Positions 35,955-45,469 are shown, numbered from the stretch's first letter. The stretch: DNA of 62,223 nt from Ignavibacteria bacterium (GCA_031261605.1 JAISJI010000037.1:1-62223); one strand, 5' to 3'. Notes: generated by a model not told the origin, from the letters alone. A program made the numbers and translations.

Positions 35955-37280
35955 ATGGGTGTTTCTACAAATCAAAAAATAGCAGTCGGATTAGATATAG
36001 GCACTACCAAAGTATGCGCCATTATCTTAACGGAAGGCGAAAAAAATGACAATTACAAAATTCTTGGCTGTTCTACAACTAAGAACACCGGTGTGAACCG
36101 CGGAGTAATTGCAAATATAGAAAAGACAGTTGAAGCAATAAACAAAGTTGTCAAAGAAGTTCAGCAGCAATCCGGTATCACTTTTACTGATGTCGTAGTG
36201 GGTATTGCTGGCGACCATATTGAATCCGCTTCTGAGGTATCTACTATAACTATTAACAATCCTAATCAAATTGTTAGTCAAGTAGATGTAGATAGAGTGA
36301 CGGAAGAACTTCGCAAAAGCAAAATATCAAACGATAGAGAGATTATTCATATTGTTCCATACGAGTATCTTATAGATGGGCAAGGTGGTATCACCCAGCC
36401 AATAGGAATGTGTGGCGTTCGTATGCAAGCCAATGTTCATATAGTTACAGGTGTGAAAACGGCTATTCAAAATATATATCGATGTGTAGATAATAATGCT
36501 GGGCTTAAAGTTCGCAATATTGTCTTAGAGCCGATAGCATCTAGTTTGGCTCTGCTAAATGATGATGAGAAGGAAGTAGGCGTTTGCTTGATAGATATAG
36601 GTGGCGGAACGACCGATATTACTATATTTAAGGATGATGTGTTGCGTTACACATCTATTGTTGCCATAGGTGGAAATAAAATTACTGATGATGTTAGGGC
36701 TGGCTTCAGAACAACTAAAGATGAAGCAGAACGGATAAAATGTTCTTATGGACATACATTTATGCCATCAATTATGAAGAAAGACGATACTTTTATGATA
36801 CGCGGTGTTGGTGGCTACCCTCCTCAAGAACCCACCAAAGACCAATTGTGCAACATAATACAGCCAAGAGTAGAGGAGATATTTGAGATGTGTTACGGAG
36901 AGATATTGAAATCTGGTTTTGCAAATGAACTCGGCGCTGGAGTGGTTATTACAGGTGGTGCAGCATTGCTCAAAGGCACAGACGAATTGGCATCACGCAT
37001 ATTTAATTCTCCGGTGCGTATCGGGTATCCATCCGGAGAAAATTATGTCGGTCTGTCTACAGAAATAGAAAGCCCGATATATTCAACGGCTGTTGGTCTT
37101 GCTTTATACGCACTCAAAGAAAATTCATCAAAAACAAAGCAAACTGCAGCAGCAAAAGAAGCAGATGCTATTGCACCAGTTACTCCAACAAATGAAGCAG
37201 CTGATGCTACACCAAAGGAAGAAGTAGAGAAAAAGGTAAAACTATCCAAAAAATTGAAGGATTTCCTTACCAACCTCTAA
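35955..37280 (+). CDS. ftsA: Cell division protein FtsA
   Basis: Actin-like ATPase that tethers FtsZ to the membrane. Motifs: phosphate-1 VGLDIGTTKVCAI near the N-terminus, SHS2/1C domain (VVVGIAGDHIES; HIVPYEYLIDGQ), phosphate-2 VCLIDIGGGTTDITIF, and the adenosine motif GVVITGGAALLKGTDELA. After a low-complexity Ala/Lys/Glu linker, the last ~15 residues (VKLSKKLKDFLTNL) form an amphipathic membrane-targeting helix typical of FtsA. 441 residues. Confidence 0.97.
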   Translation: MGVSTNQKIAVGLDIGTTKVCAIILTEGEKNDNYKILGCSTTKNTGVNRGVIANIEKTVEAINKVVKEVQQQSGITFTDVVVGIAGDHIESASEVSTITINNPNQIVSQVDVDRVTEELRKSKISNDREIIHIVPYEYLIDGQGGITQPIGMCGVRMQANVHIVTGVKTAIQNIYRCVDNNAGLKVRNIVLEPIASSLALLNDDEKEVGVCLIDIGGGTTDITIFKDDVLRYTSIVAIGGNKITDDVRAGFRTTKDEAERIKCSYGHTFMPSIMKKDDTFMIRGVGGYPPQEPTKDQLCNIIQPRVEEIFEMCYGEILKSGFANELGAGVVITGGAALLKGTDELASRIFNSPVRIGYPSGENYVGLSTEIESPIYSTAVGLALYALKENSSKTKQTAAAKEADAIAPVTPTNEAADATPKEEVEKKVKLSKKLKDFLTNL

Positions 37281-37335
37281 AAAGTTAATAAACAAAAAAT
37301 AAATTACAGAAAATCTATCAATTATTGGGGGAACA

Positions 37336-38778
37336 ATGCCTATTGATTTAGATAATAATCTACATCTTAATGCTAAAATCTGCGTCATCGGAGTCGGTGG
37401 AGCAGGCGGAAATGCAGTAGATAATATGATTAATCGCAGCGTGGAAGGTGTTACTTTTATCGCAGCTAATACGGATAAGCAAGCGTTAGATAAGACACTT
37501 GCGTCTGAAAAAATATTACTCGGAGAAACTTTAACAAAAGGTCTCGGTGCAGGTTCAAACCCAGAAAGAGGGAAGAAAGCAGCCGAAGAAAGCATAGATT
37601 TAATAAAGAATGCTATTGCTGGCTATGACCTAATATTCGTCACTTGTGGTATGGGTGGTGGAACTGGCACAGGAGGTTCGCCTGTTATTGCTCGTATTGC
37701 CAAGGATACAGGAGCACTCGTTGTAGGCATTGTATCAAAATGCTTTACACGCGATGGAGGTAAGAAGTTGGCTCTTGCGGACTCAGGCATTGCTGCTCTT
37801 AGAGAGAATGTTGACTCCATAATCGTTGTGCCAAATGATAAGATATTAGAATGTTGCAAAGGTGTCCGTCTTACAGAGGCATACAACAAAGCAAATGATA
37901 TTCTGCATAATGCGATAACCGGCATTACAGATATTATAGTCAATGGTAGTTACCAAAATGTAGATTTCGCAGATGTTAGAACAACCTTGACCAATGCCGG
38001 TGATGTAATCATCGGAATAGGTAGTGGTACCGGCGATAACGCTGCAAGAGAAGCAGTAACGAGTGCCCTTAATTCTCCATTCCTTGATGGCTTAGCAATA
38101 CAAAATTCGGATAGAATACTTGTGAATATACAAGCAGGTAATTATCCGATAGATATGATTGATGATGCATATACAGCGTTGCGAGAAGCAGCCGGCGATG
38201 AGGCATTGCTAATTACAGGTGAAGATGACGATGAGAATAGCAACGAGTTTATGGTTACTATAATTGCACCAGCAAAGAGTATTTCTAAAGAAAAGAAAAC
38301 TCCGAAGAAAGAAGTTGTTAAGATTGATACTGAACCAACAGAAGAACCAAAAGCAATCAAAACATCTAAACCAAAAAAAAATGTCGCTAATGACACGCCC
38401 AATCTTTTTGTAAATTCTAATCCGAATACCGATGAGGAGAATGTAATTACTCCCGGCTCCTTGATAAACGATAGCAATAAGATAAAAAGCGTTGCAGCAT
38501 CGGCTAAAGGGGCAGTAAATACTTTGGAATATATTGGGGGGAAAAGCATAGGTAGACCTCACGGAGATGAGGACTTACGTAAATATGATGTTCCTGCATA
38601 CTTGCGAAGACGAGAGTTAAAATTCAATGATACAACCGAAAGCATTTCTGATGTCAGCGATACCAATACAACTCCCAATGAACCAGCAGATACACTGATA
38701 ATCCAGAATCTAATAAATGATGCACAAGTAAATCGTTTCACTCGCCAATTGTCTGAAAAGGGATTAAAAAATAGATAA
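37336..38778 (+). CDS. ftsZ: Cell division GTPase FtsZ
   Basis: Tubulin-like GTPase that forms the division ring. The nucleotide-binding start is ICVIGVGGAGGNAVDNM, the tubulin signature is CGMGGGTGTGGSPV, and the T7 loop NAGDVIIGIGSGTGDNAA is near 225. After the globular domain (about 1-310) come a Lys/Pro/Thr-rich linker and the conserved peptide DVPAYLRRR at residues 418-426, followed by 54 more residues, an extension also seen in some Bacteroidota FtsZ. A GGGGGAAC sequence stands just before the ATG. Third gene of ftsQAZ. Confidence 0.97.
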   Translation: MPIDLDNNLHLNAKICVIGVGGAGGNAVDNMINRSVEGVTFIAANTDKQALDKTLASEKILLGETLTKGLGAGSNPERGKKAAEESIDLIKNAIAGYDLIFVTCGMGGGTGTGGSPVIARIAKDTGALVVGIVSKCFTRDGGKKLALADSGIAALRENVDSIIVVPNDKILECCKGVRLTEAYNKANDILHNAITGITDIIVNGSYQNVDFADVRTTLTNAGDVIIGIGSGTGDNAAREAVTSALNSPFLDGLAIQNSDRILVNIQAGNYPIDMIDDAYTALREAAGDEALLITGEDDDENSNEFMVTIIAPAKSISKEKKTPKKEVVKIDTEPTEEPKAIKTSKPKKNVANDTPNLFVNSNPNTDEENVITPGSLINDSNKIKSVAASAKGAVNTLEYIGGKSIGRPHGDEDLRKYDVPAYLRRRELKFNDTTESISDVSDTNTTPNEPADTLIIQNLINDAQVNRFTRQLSEKGLKNR

Positions 38779-38826
38779 TAGGATTAGAATGATAAAAAAA
38801 TATTAACACACTAATTACGAAATAAA

Positions 38827-39429
38827 ATGAGCTACTTAGTTCCAATGGTAGTAGAGCAAACAAGTAGAGGCGAACGCTCCTATGATATTTACTCACGACT
38901 ACTCAAAGATAGAATAATATTTATCGGCAGCGCCATAGATGATAACGTTGCAAATTTAACAATAGCGCAGTTGCTATTCTTAGCAAGCGAAGACGCAAAG
39001 AAAGATATAAATCTGTATATCAACTCCCCCGGCGGTAGTGTTACCGCTGGTCTTGCGATATATGATACGATGCAGTTTATCCGTCCGGATGTTACGACTA
39101 TCTGTATGGGGCTTGGCGCGTCTATGGCACAAGTGCTACTCTGTGGTGGAGCAAAGGGCAAACGCTATTCTCTGCCAAATGCACAGATACTAATGCACCA
39201 GCCATCCGGTGGAACACAAGGACAATCCGCCGATATAGAGATTTATACAAAGAACATTCTGAGTATGCGGAGTAGATTGTATGAAATAATATCTAAACAT
39301 ACCGGAAAGGATGTGCAGCAGATTATGAAAGATGCAGATAGAGACAACTATATGAGTCCGAAGGAAGCATTGGACTACGGCATCATAGATAAGGTATTAG
39401 AGAATGTTGCAGAAATTGCCACAAATTAA
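38827..39429 (+). CDS. clpP: ATP-dependent Clp protease proteolytic subunit
   Basis: Self-compartmentalising serine protease that works with ClpX or ClpA. Ser in [14 protein letters not shown], His in [14 protein letters not shown] and Asp in [12 protein letters not shown] form the catalytic triad; [20 protein letters not shown] is the oxyanion-side motif. 200 residues, no insertion. No clpX or tig next to it. It follows ftsZ by 48 bp and could be read from the fts promoter. Confidence 0.97.
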   Translation: MSYLVPMVVEQTSRGERSYDIYSRLLKDRIIFIGSAIDDNVANLTIAQLLFLASEDAKKDINLYINSPGGSVTAGLAIYDTMQFIRPDVTTICMGLGASMAQVLLCGGAKGKRYSLPNAQILMHQPSGGTQGQSADIEIYTKNILSMRSRLYEIISKHTGKDVQQIMKDADRDNYMSPKEALDYGIIDKVLENVAEIATN

Positions 39430-39490
39430 TAATTTAATAACAATTATTTTGTAATTATTTGTTAATTTGCAGTCGTAATACTAACCATAA

Positions 39491-40591
39491 ATGTTTTCTA
39501 ATATGCAATTAACAAGATTTAATTCTATTCATAAAAAACTAAATGCCAAGATGGTGGAATTTGCTGGCTATGAAATGCCAATCCAATATCCACAAGGCAT
39601 AATCCACGAACACAATGTCATCCGCAAAAGCGTAGGCGTGTTTGACGTATCCCATATGGGCGAATTTGAAGTTCGAGGTAGCGATGCGCTGAACTTCCTG
39701 CAATATTTGACCGTGAATGATGTCTCAAAACTCAATAAAGGCGATGTTCAATATTCCTGTATGTGCTTTGAAGATGCGGGCATAGTTGATGACTTCCTCG
39801 TATATAATATGGGCGACTACTATATGATGGTTGTCAATGGTGCGAATATAGAGAAGGATTGGAATTGGGTGAATAAAGTGGCTACGAAGTTCAAAGTTGA
39901 TTTGACAAACGAGTCCGATGGCTTTAATTTGCTTGCCGTGCAAGGTCCAAATTCATTAAAGACAATCCAGAAAATTACTGAAACCGACCTCTCACCAATT
40001 GAGTTTTACCACTTCACTACTGGTAAAGTTGCAGGCATAGATACAATTATCTCTCGCACTGGTTACACTGGCGAATTGGGATTTGAATTGTATTTTAGAG
40101 GAACAGAAGCGGACTGCGAGACGATGTGGAATGCTATATTTGATGCTGGTGCGGAGTTTGGTATAGAGCCAACTGGCTTGGGGTGTAGAGATACTCTTAG
40201 GTTGGAAAAATGCTATATGCTTTACGGCAATGACATTGACCAAACGACCAATCCATTGGAAGCAGGTCTCGGCTGGATTACTAAATTGAACAAAGGCGAA
40301 TTCGTTGCATCAGGCATTTTACAGAAGGTAAAAGCAGATAAGCCGAGTCGCAATCTTGTTGGCTTAGACATCAAAGCAGAAAAATTTATTGCACGCCACG
40401 GATATAAAATATTCTCCGGCGATAACGAAATTGGAATTGTAACAAGCGGCAATATGTCTCCTACATTGAACAAACCGATTGCAATGGGATATGTTCCAGC
40501 AGAATTCAAGCCGATAGGTAGCAAAGTAGAGATAGAAGCACGCGGTAAGAAGTTCCCTGCTGAAGTAGTAAAAATGCCCTTTTTAGTATAA
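39491..40591 (+). CDS. gcvT: Glycine cleavage system T protein (aminomethyltransferase)
   Basis: Transfers the aminomethyl group of lipoyl-H protein to tetrahydrofolate, releasing ammonia. The 366 residues show MVEFAGYEMPIQYPQGI, GVFDVSHMGEFEVRG, SRTGYTGELGFELYF, the folate-site region GLGCRDTLRLEKCYMLYGND and the C-terminal barrel domain (GIVTSGNMSPTLNKPIAMGYV is split: GIVTSGNMSPTL and KPIAMGYVP). ATG 39491 or the ATG four codons later are both possible. gcvH and gcvP are not in the window. Confidence 0.97.
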   Translation: MFSNMQLTRFNSIHKKLNAKMVEFAGYEMPIQYPQGIIHEHNVIRKSVGVFDVSHMGEFEVRGSDALNFLQYLTVNDVSKLNKGDVQYSCMCFEDAGIVDDFLVYNMGDYYMMVVNGANIEKDWNWVNKVATKFKVDLTNESDGFNLLAVQGPNSLKTIQKITETDLSPIEFYHFTTGKVAGIDTIISRTGYTGELGFELYFRGTEADCETMWNAIFDAGAEFGIEPTGLGCRDTLRLEKCYMLYGNDIDQTTNPLEAGLGWITKLNKGEFVASGILQKVKADKPSRNLVGLDIKAEKFIARHGYKIFSGDNEIGIVTSGNMSPTLNKPIAMGYVPAEFKPIGSKVEIEARGKKFPAEVVKMPFLV

Positions 40592-40617
40592 ATTTAGGGA
40601 AATGTTTATAAATATGG

Positions 40618-40647
40618 TTGTAAATTCAAAAAAAAGTGGTATATTTG
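40618..40647 (+). promoter_or_regulatory. rpmI promoter
   Basis: TTG (40618-40620), 19-bp spacer, then the exact -7 box TATATTTG (40640-40647). Predicted start near 40653, about 33 nt before the rpmI ATG. It lies just after gcvT and gives the ribosomal genes their own promoter. Confidence 0.65.
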
Positions 40648-40685
40648 TAGTCAATCTTTTTTGAGCAACCTAATAGAAGAAAACG

Positions 40686-40883
40686 ATGCCAAAGATGAAA
40701 TCAAACGGCTCCGCTAAGAAGCGATTCCAAATCACAGGAAGCGGAGAATTTAAGCGTAAGAAAGCTTATGCCAGCCATATCCTTACTAAAAAAAGCCAGA
40801 AGCGCAAACGCAATTTGCGTAAATCTACACTTGTAGATAAAGCTGACTTGCGGTCAGTAAAGAGATTATTGGCTCAAGGATAA
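40686..40883 (+). CDS. rpmI: Ribosomal protein bL35
   Basis: A 65-residue, very basic 50S subunit protein. [36 protein letters not shown] and VKRLL match bL35 throughout and the length is standard. It is paired with rplT, but the intergenic gap (138 bp) is long and infC, which usually precedes rpmI, is absent. Confidence 0.97.
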   Translation: MPKMKSNGSAKKRFQITGSGEFKRKKAYASHILTKKSQKRKRNLRKSTLVDKADLRSVKRLLAQG

Positions 40884-41021
40884 TTTATTCATTTAAATTG
40901 TCTAACGTAATAGCATAAAATTAGTTACCCGCTATTACTTGTATTTATTCACTGCGACAATTGGGAATGACTATTAGTCAGTGCGAAGCTCCCCACTTGT
41001 CCTTTTATCACAGGAGAAATT
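40884..41021 (+). promoter_or_regulatory. rpmI-rplT intergenic leader with alternative hairpins
   Basis: 138 nt without a gene. CACTG (40950-40954) can pair with CAGTG (40979-40983), while TGAC (40968-40971) can pair with GTCA (40977-40980); the two pairings share bases and exclude each other. Close to rplT, TCCT (41000-41003) can pair with AGGA (41012-41015) of the Shine-Dalgarno AGGAG, which stands 5 nt before the ATG. This could serve autoregulation by L20 (inference), but the stems are short. Confidence 0.4.
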
Positions 41022-41369
41022 ATGCCAAGAAGCGTCCCTAAAGTAGCATCGCGTGCCAGACGAAAAAAAGTCCTCAAACTTGCAAAAGGTTTTTGGGGCA
41101 GACGTAAAAATGTTTGGACTATCGCAAAGAACCACGTAGAAAAAGGTTTGCAACACGCCTACGTCGGAAGAAAAATCAAGAAGCGTGACTATCGTAGTTT
41201 ATGGATAGTCCGTATTAATGCTGCTGCACGGCAAAATGGTACCACCTACTCTCGGTTAATTGATGCTTTAAAGAAGCACAATATCAACATTAACCGCAAG
41301 GTGCTTGCTGATTTTGCAATGAACCAGCCGAATGTATTTGCTGCTATTGTCAAACAGGCGAGCAAGTAA
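41022..41369 (+). CDS. rplT: Ribosomal protein bL20
   Basis: A 115-residue, basic 50S assembly protein. [49 protein letters not shown] and [16 protein letters not shown] are family-defining. It has a strong AGGAG at optimal spacing, in contrast to most genes here, and is followed 2 bp later by a hairpin terminator. Confidence 0.98.
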   Translation: MPRSVPKVASRARRKKVLKLAKGFWGRRKNVWTIAKNHVEKGLQHAYVGRKIKKRDYRSLWIVRINAAARQNGTTYSRLIDALKKHNININRKVLADFAMNQPNVFAAIVKQASK

Positions 41370-41370
41370 T

Positions 41371-41408
41371 AAAAAAAAGGACTTCAACAATTTGGAGTCC
41401 TTTTTTTT
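41371..41408. terminator. Bidirectional terminator after rplT
   Basis: GGACTTC (41379-41385) pairs with GGAGTCC (41394-41400), including one G-T, with an 8-nt loop. A run of A precedes and a run of T follows (41401-41408), so it can end rplT on the plus strand and the pseudogene on the minus strand. Confidence 0.9.
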
Positions 41409-41413
41409 ATAGT

Positions 41414-42159
41414 TTATTTTTTGAATATCTTTTCAATTTTAGCGTTGCCATTATGATTTATTTTTATAAAATAGGTGCCAGCAGGTAGCGCATTAAGGGA
41501 AAATGTCTTTGCAAATGCTCCGCCTTGTGTGAATTCGTTATGCAATTCAAATAAGTTGTTGCCAAGTAAATCGGTTAAAACTATGTTTAAATTTCCTTGC
41601 GTTTCCAAATAGAGTGAAAGTGTAGTTGTGCCATCAGTTGGATTTGGAGAAAGAATGATATTCGAAATGGTGCTTTCTTTTATCCCTAAAAATTCTGGTG
41701 ATTCTTCGGAAACCTCTCCTATATCTGTTATCAGCAGATAAGCGATGCAATCAGGATATGTTCTGTAAAATTCTGTATTTACCATATATCCTACAAATTT
41801 ATCGTCATCTTACTTCCATCTGGAAATTCCACGGTAACTATGAAAGTGTGTTATAGCCCCTCTTCACCATTCCCACCCGGTCTAAAACCTTGATACTCAA
41901 TTGTTATGCTTTTTATAGCAAAAGTAGTTCCCGTGGTAGTTATTTTTTAAGTAGATACACCGGATTGTGCTGTAGTTTGAGCATTAGCAAACAAAAGTAG
42001 CAACAATATGCCGATTGATACAATAACTCCTCTTTGATTGGAGGTATTACCGCATAGCGGGTTCAAGTTAAACATTTTCTTAGCAGCTGTTCTCGCATCA
42101 CTGACCAACCTTGTAGCGTTGGGACTGTTAAACATTCTGTTCATACATAAAACTAACAC
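41414..42159 (-). pseudogene. Decayed gene for a small T9SS-secreted protein
   Basis: Remnants of one exported protein lie in order on the minus strand. First, 42159-41947: an N-terminal piece with a signal peptide (VIVSIGILLLLLFANAQ) ending at a TAA. The same frame continues with protein-like sequence (ITTTGTTFAIKSITIEYQGF, then a second TAA, then HTFIVTVEFPDGSKMTINL and a TAG). The reading then shifts frame to 41785-41414, a complete type A T9SS sorting domain (IILSPNPTDGTTTLSL, IVLTDLLGNNLF, PAGTYFIKIN, IEKIFKK). At least two internal stops and one frameshift interrupt it. The C-terminal 123-residue ORF alone has no signal peptide and is unlikely to be a gene of its own. Confidence 0.75.
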
Positions 42160-42229
42160 TTTATTTTCTAATTTCCAAATAATTTCTTTAAAATGATAAA
42201 ATTTTTTTCAAATATACAAACGAATTACC

Positions 42230-42907
42230 TTACTCCCTCCCTTCTATCAGCACCACAAATTCGCCTTTCTCTATGATATTTATAGAGTTAGAAAGCCATT
42301 CCGATGTGTTGAAACGGATATATTCCTCGTAAATTTTGCTAATTTCTCGCCCAATACAAATGTTGCGGTTAGCATCTATTTCCGCTATTTCGCCAATTAG
42401 TTTCTTAATGCGATGTGATGACTCATATAATATAGTTGTTGTTTCTTGATTAAGTGCATTATTTATGAATGAATTGCGTCCTTTTTTCTGTGGTGGAAAG
42501 CCAAAAAATGCGAAACTATGCACCGCAAATCCACTCGCTACGAGTGCAGGAACGAATGCAGTAGCACCGGGTAATGGAACAATTTGTATGCCTGCGGCAA
42601 TGGCTTTATTTACCAATCTGTAGCCCGGGTCAGAGATACAAGGAGTGCCGGCATCGCTAATTAGTGCAACGGATTTGCCATTAGCAATTTCCTCTATCAA
42701 TCTCCCGGAAACTTCGGATTCATTGTAATCGTGGTAACTGCGTAGAGTTGCGTTAGTTATTATTGCGAGTTCTTTGAGAAGCATACCACAACGGCGAGTA
42801 TCTTCGCAAGCGATTATATTTGCATTAGTTAGCACTTTTATAGCACGGAGAGTAATATCCTCAAGGTTGCCGATGGGAGTTGGAACAATGTATAAAGCAG
42901 GAGACAT
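42230..42907 (-). CDS. rsmI: 16S rRNA (cytidine-1402-2'-O)-methyltransferase
   Basis: Methylates the ribose of C1402 in the 30S decoding centre. The tetrapyrrole-methylase fold is clear: MSPALYIVPTPIGNLEDIT, ACEDTRRCGMLL, SDAGTPCISDPGYRLV, PLPGATAFVPALVASGF, FFGFPPQKKGR and ILYESSHRIKKL. The ORF extends to 43066, but the homologous start is MSPALY at 42907, giving 225 residues. It is divergent from the exonuclease gene. Confidence 0.95.
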   Translation of the reverse strand: MSPALYIVPTPIGNLEDITLRAIKVLTNANIIACEDTRRCGMLLKELAIITNATLRSYHDYNESEVSGRLIEEIANGKSVALISDAGTPCISDPGYRLVNKAIAAGIQIVPLPGATAFVPALVASGFAVHSFAFFGFPPQKKGRNSFINNALNQETTTILYESSHRIKKLIGEIAEIDANRNICIGREISKIYEEYIRFNTSEWLSNSINIIEKGEFVVLIEGRE

Positions 42908-42985
42908 ATCGGAAGTATAAGTAAATAATTGGGTATAATTTAATAAAAAAGCACCATTTCTACAACAATATTGCGATAAATTTCG

Positions 42986-42993
42986 TATTTTTG
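42986..42993 (+). promoter_or_regulatory. -7 promoter box of the exonuclease gene
   Basis: TATTTTTG, an exact TAnnTTTG match, 33 bp before the ATG at 43027. No TTTG/TTG at the standard spacing upstream. Confidence 0.5.
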
Positions 42994-43026
42994 TCTCTTT
43001 TACTGATATCAATATAAATTTTAAAT

Positions 43027-43761
43027 ATGAGAACATACTTAGTATTTGACATAGAAACCGCACCATTGGAATGGGAAAATTTTTCCGAAAGCCAGCAAGA
43101 ATACTGGCTTAGGGGAACTAATACAGAGGAAGAGATAGAGACACGACTTTCGTGGCGCTCGCTTACTCCATTAACTGGGCGTATTCTATGTATTGGAATG
43201 ATGATAATAGAGCAAACAGAAGATGGCTGGAACGTTCAGAAAAAGGGCTGTCTATCTACTAATCCGGACTTACAAGAGACCGAGATATTTGACGAAATTC
43301 TGGTGGATGATGTGAAGATGCAATTATCCAATGAACGGAAGGTATTGGAGGATTTTTGGAAGATAATGGTGCATTTTCACTATCCAACACTAATTACATT
43401 CAATGGTAGAATGTTTGATGTGCCTTTTATTATGTTGCGTTCGGCTGTCTATCAGATACGTCCGCCGTATAATATTATGTCTGGAACAAAGTTCAATTAT
43501 CCAAATCATATTGATTTAATTGATGAATTGACATTCTATTCTCCGCAGCAGTGGGGAGCAACGAAGAAATTCAATTTTGATTTCTATTCGCATAGTTTCG
43601 GAATTGTTTCGCCAAAATCGCAAGGTGTAAATGGTGCAGTAGTGCCGGAAATGTTTGCAAATGGGCAAATTAAAGAGATTTCTGAATATTGTATGAGAGA
43701 TGTAAAAGCGACTTGGGAGTTGTTTTTGTATTGGAATGAGTACCTAAATTTCAATAAATGA
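43027..43761 (+). CDS. DEDD 3'-5' exonuclease (PolB-exonuclease-like, DNA_pol_B_exo2 type)
   Basis: A 244-residue cytoplasmic protein related to the proofreading domain of family B DNA polymerases, without a polymerase part. Exo I is YLVFDIETAPLEW (D, E), Exo II is ITFNGRMFDVPFIMLR (D), and Exo III lies in EYCMRDVKATWELF (D). HIDLIDELTFY is also typical. It likely degrades single-stranded DNA or RNA ends in repair or RNA turnover. It has its own -7 box. Confidence 0.85.
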   Translation: MRTYLVFDIETAPLEWENFSESQQEYWLRGTNTEEEIETRLSWRSLTPLTGRILCIGMMIIEQTEDGWNVQKKGCLSTNPDLQETEIFDEILVDDVKMQLSNERKVLEDFWKIMVHFHYPTLITFNGRMFDVPFIMLRSAVYQIRPPYNIMSGTKFNYPNHIDLIDELTFYSPQQWGATKKFNFDFYSHSFGIVSPKSQGVNGAVVPEMFANGQIKEISEYCMRDVKATWELFLYWNEYLNFNK

Positions 43762-43783
43762 TAATAATTACGCATATTTTTTG

Positions 43784-43791
43784 TATCTTTG
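43784..43791 (+). promoter_or_regulatory. -7 promoter box of the 548-residue T9SS gene
   Basis: TATCTTTG, an exact TAnnTTTG match 20 bp before the ATG at 43812. No clear -33 box. Confidence 0.5.
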
Positions 43792-43811
43792 CACTTATTA
43801 AATAAATATAA

Positions 43812-45458
43812 ATGGTGAAAAAAATGAAAACTATTTCAAAATACCTACTGCTTGCAGCACTTTGCTCACTATTGCATTACAACTTATCGGCACAATGGAC
43901 AGAATATCCATTAACGGTCTCTCCACAAATGGAAAGACAAGCAGAAGTCCATATCGCCAACAATGACAAGGGCGATACATATATCTTCTGGGAAAATTGG
44001 TCTGTATCTTCTGGTGACAATAAGGTTTCCTTGAGATTGCAACATTATGATAAAAATGGCAATGCGCTTTTCCAAAACGGAGGAATAGTTGTATCAGAGT
44101 CCTATAAAAATTTTATGGAATATCTAAGTTCCGATATTAACTTGGTTGTAAATAAAAATGGTGAGGCGATTGTAACTTTTCTTAAAGTTACTGCTAATAC
44201 CCAAATAGCGTATGCTCATAAATATGATGCAAATGGAACTAATGTATGGTCATCTACTGAATTGTGTTATTACATTGATAATCAATTTCAATCTGGAGTT
44301 TCTATTGCTCTTACAACCAACGAAAATGTTGCTTATGCTATTCCTACGCTAAACGATATGCATATCAATATGTTATTGCCAGATGGAACAAAGAAATTAA
44401 CCGAAGACATTGTGATATTAGGAGTAAATATGCATCCGCAAGTCGTTTCTGGACTAAATGGCTCATTTTACGTGGTTTATCAAATGACGGACAAGATTTT
44501 TGCAGACCACTATGATTCTAACTGCGAAATTATTGAAAATGCGAAATATATCGGAAATGAAATTGGCGAGACAATAATTGATATTTCCGCAAAGCCAGAC
44601 GGAAAAGGCGGTGTAGTTGTTATGTGGAATAATGGTAAAATAAACGTGCAACGCATTGATATTGATAATGTTAAACTCTTTGACGAGGACGCTTCATTAG
44701 TTACTACTACCGCAAGTATATCAAATCCGGTTCTTGCTGTCGATGAAAAAAACGCCACTATTTATGTGGCTTATCATAGTAAAAATACAGCAGATAACAC
44801 AATACAACTGCAACGCATTGATTCTATTGGCGTTAAGCAATTTGGAAACAAAGGCATTTCCATTGATACAACTACGAAAGCCATTGATAATGCTCCATTT
44901 GCGCTTGTTGTATGTGATGATAGCAAGTTGTTGGTTTTTGCTAATAAAAGAAATCCAAACACACAGGTCTATGAACTTGCAATGGCTAAATTTTTGGAGG
45001 ATGGTATGATGCAAGAGGGATTTACTGCATTAGCAAAGGCAAATTCAGAGCGAAGTTCCATTGTTACCACTAACTTCTTCAATAATCAAGTTGTTGTCGC
45101 TTGGTCGGATAAAACTGCTAACGAAACCGTTGTAAAATCCCAAAATATAAGCTATTACGGCGTTCTTGGTGCTGGTGCGGGCGAGGTTGGAATTGCTGAA
45201 TATAATGCAAATTCTAATCTCTACCCTTCAATTTTATCTGCCAATGAGTCATTAAGTATTTCCCTTAATGCAGAGCAACCGCAGAATACGCAAGTGCAAG
45301 TGTTTGATATACTTGGCAATGTGCGTTTATCTAAAATGGCACAACTCATTGCAGGTCAAAATGTTATCACATTGTCAGTCAATCTTCCAGTAGGAATGTA
45401 TTCCGTTAGGATGCTGGTTGATGGCAATTTTGTAGCTCATTCATTTATAGTTAAATAA
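43812..45458 (+). CDS. T9SS-secreted protein with repeated beta-propeller-like segments
   Basis: A 548-residue exported protein. The signal peptide ends HYNLSAQ (cleavage LSA|Q); the second ATG (MKTISKYLL) is an equally good start. The body repeats a motif of the type 'hydrophobic strand, dKnGxxvvxW, xxqriDxxG' (NDKGDTYIFWENW, LQHYDKNGNALFQNGG, DGKGGVVVMWNN, LQRIDSIGVKQFGNKG), which suggests a beta-propeller. The C-terminal ~75 residues are a T9SS sorting domain (VQVFDILGNVRLS, LPVGMYSVRMLVDG, AHSFIVK). Function unknown; purE follows 11 bp later. Confidence 0.82.
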   Translation: MVKKMKTISKYLLLAALCSLLHYNLSAQWTEYPLTVSPQMERQAEVHIANNDKGDTYIFWENWSVSSGDNKVSLRLQHYDKNGNALFQNGGIVVSESYKNFMEYLSSDINLVVNKNGEAIVTFLKVTANTQIAYAHKYDANGTNVWSSTELCYYIDNQFQSGVSIALTTNENVAYAIPTLNDMHINMLLPDGTKKLTEDIVILGVNMHPQVVSGLNGSFYVVYQMTDKIFADHYDSNCEIIENAKYIGNEIGETIIDISAKPDGKGGVVVMWNNGKINVQRIDIDNVKLFDEDASLVTTTASISNPVLAVDEKNATIYVAYHSKNTADNTIQLQRIDSIGVKQFGNKGISIDTTTKAIDNAPFALVVCDDSKLLVFANKRNPNTQVYELAMAKFLEDGMMQEGFTALAKANSERSSIVTTNFFNNQVVVAWSDKTANETVVKSQNISYYGVLGAGAGEVGIAEYNANSNLYPSILSANESLSISLNAEQPQNTQVQVFDILGNVRLSKMAQLIAGQNVITLSVNLPVGMYSVRMLVDGNFVAHSFIVK

Positions 45459-45469
45459 GCGATTAAAAT

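Noticed and set aside
41414..41785. Independent 123-residue T9SS protein
   Set aside because: No signal peptide of its own, and the missing N-terminal parts lie just upstream in another frame; treated as part of a pseudogene.
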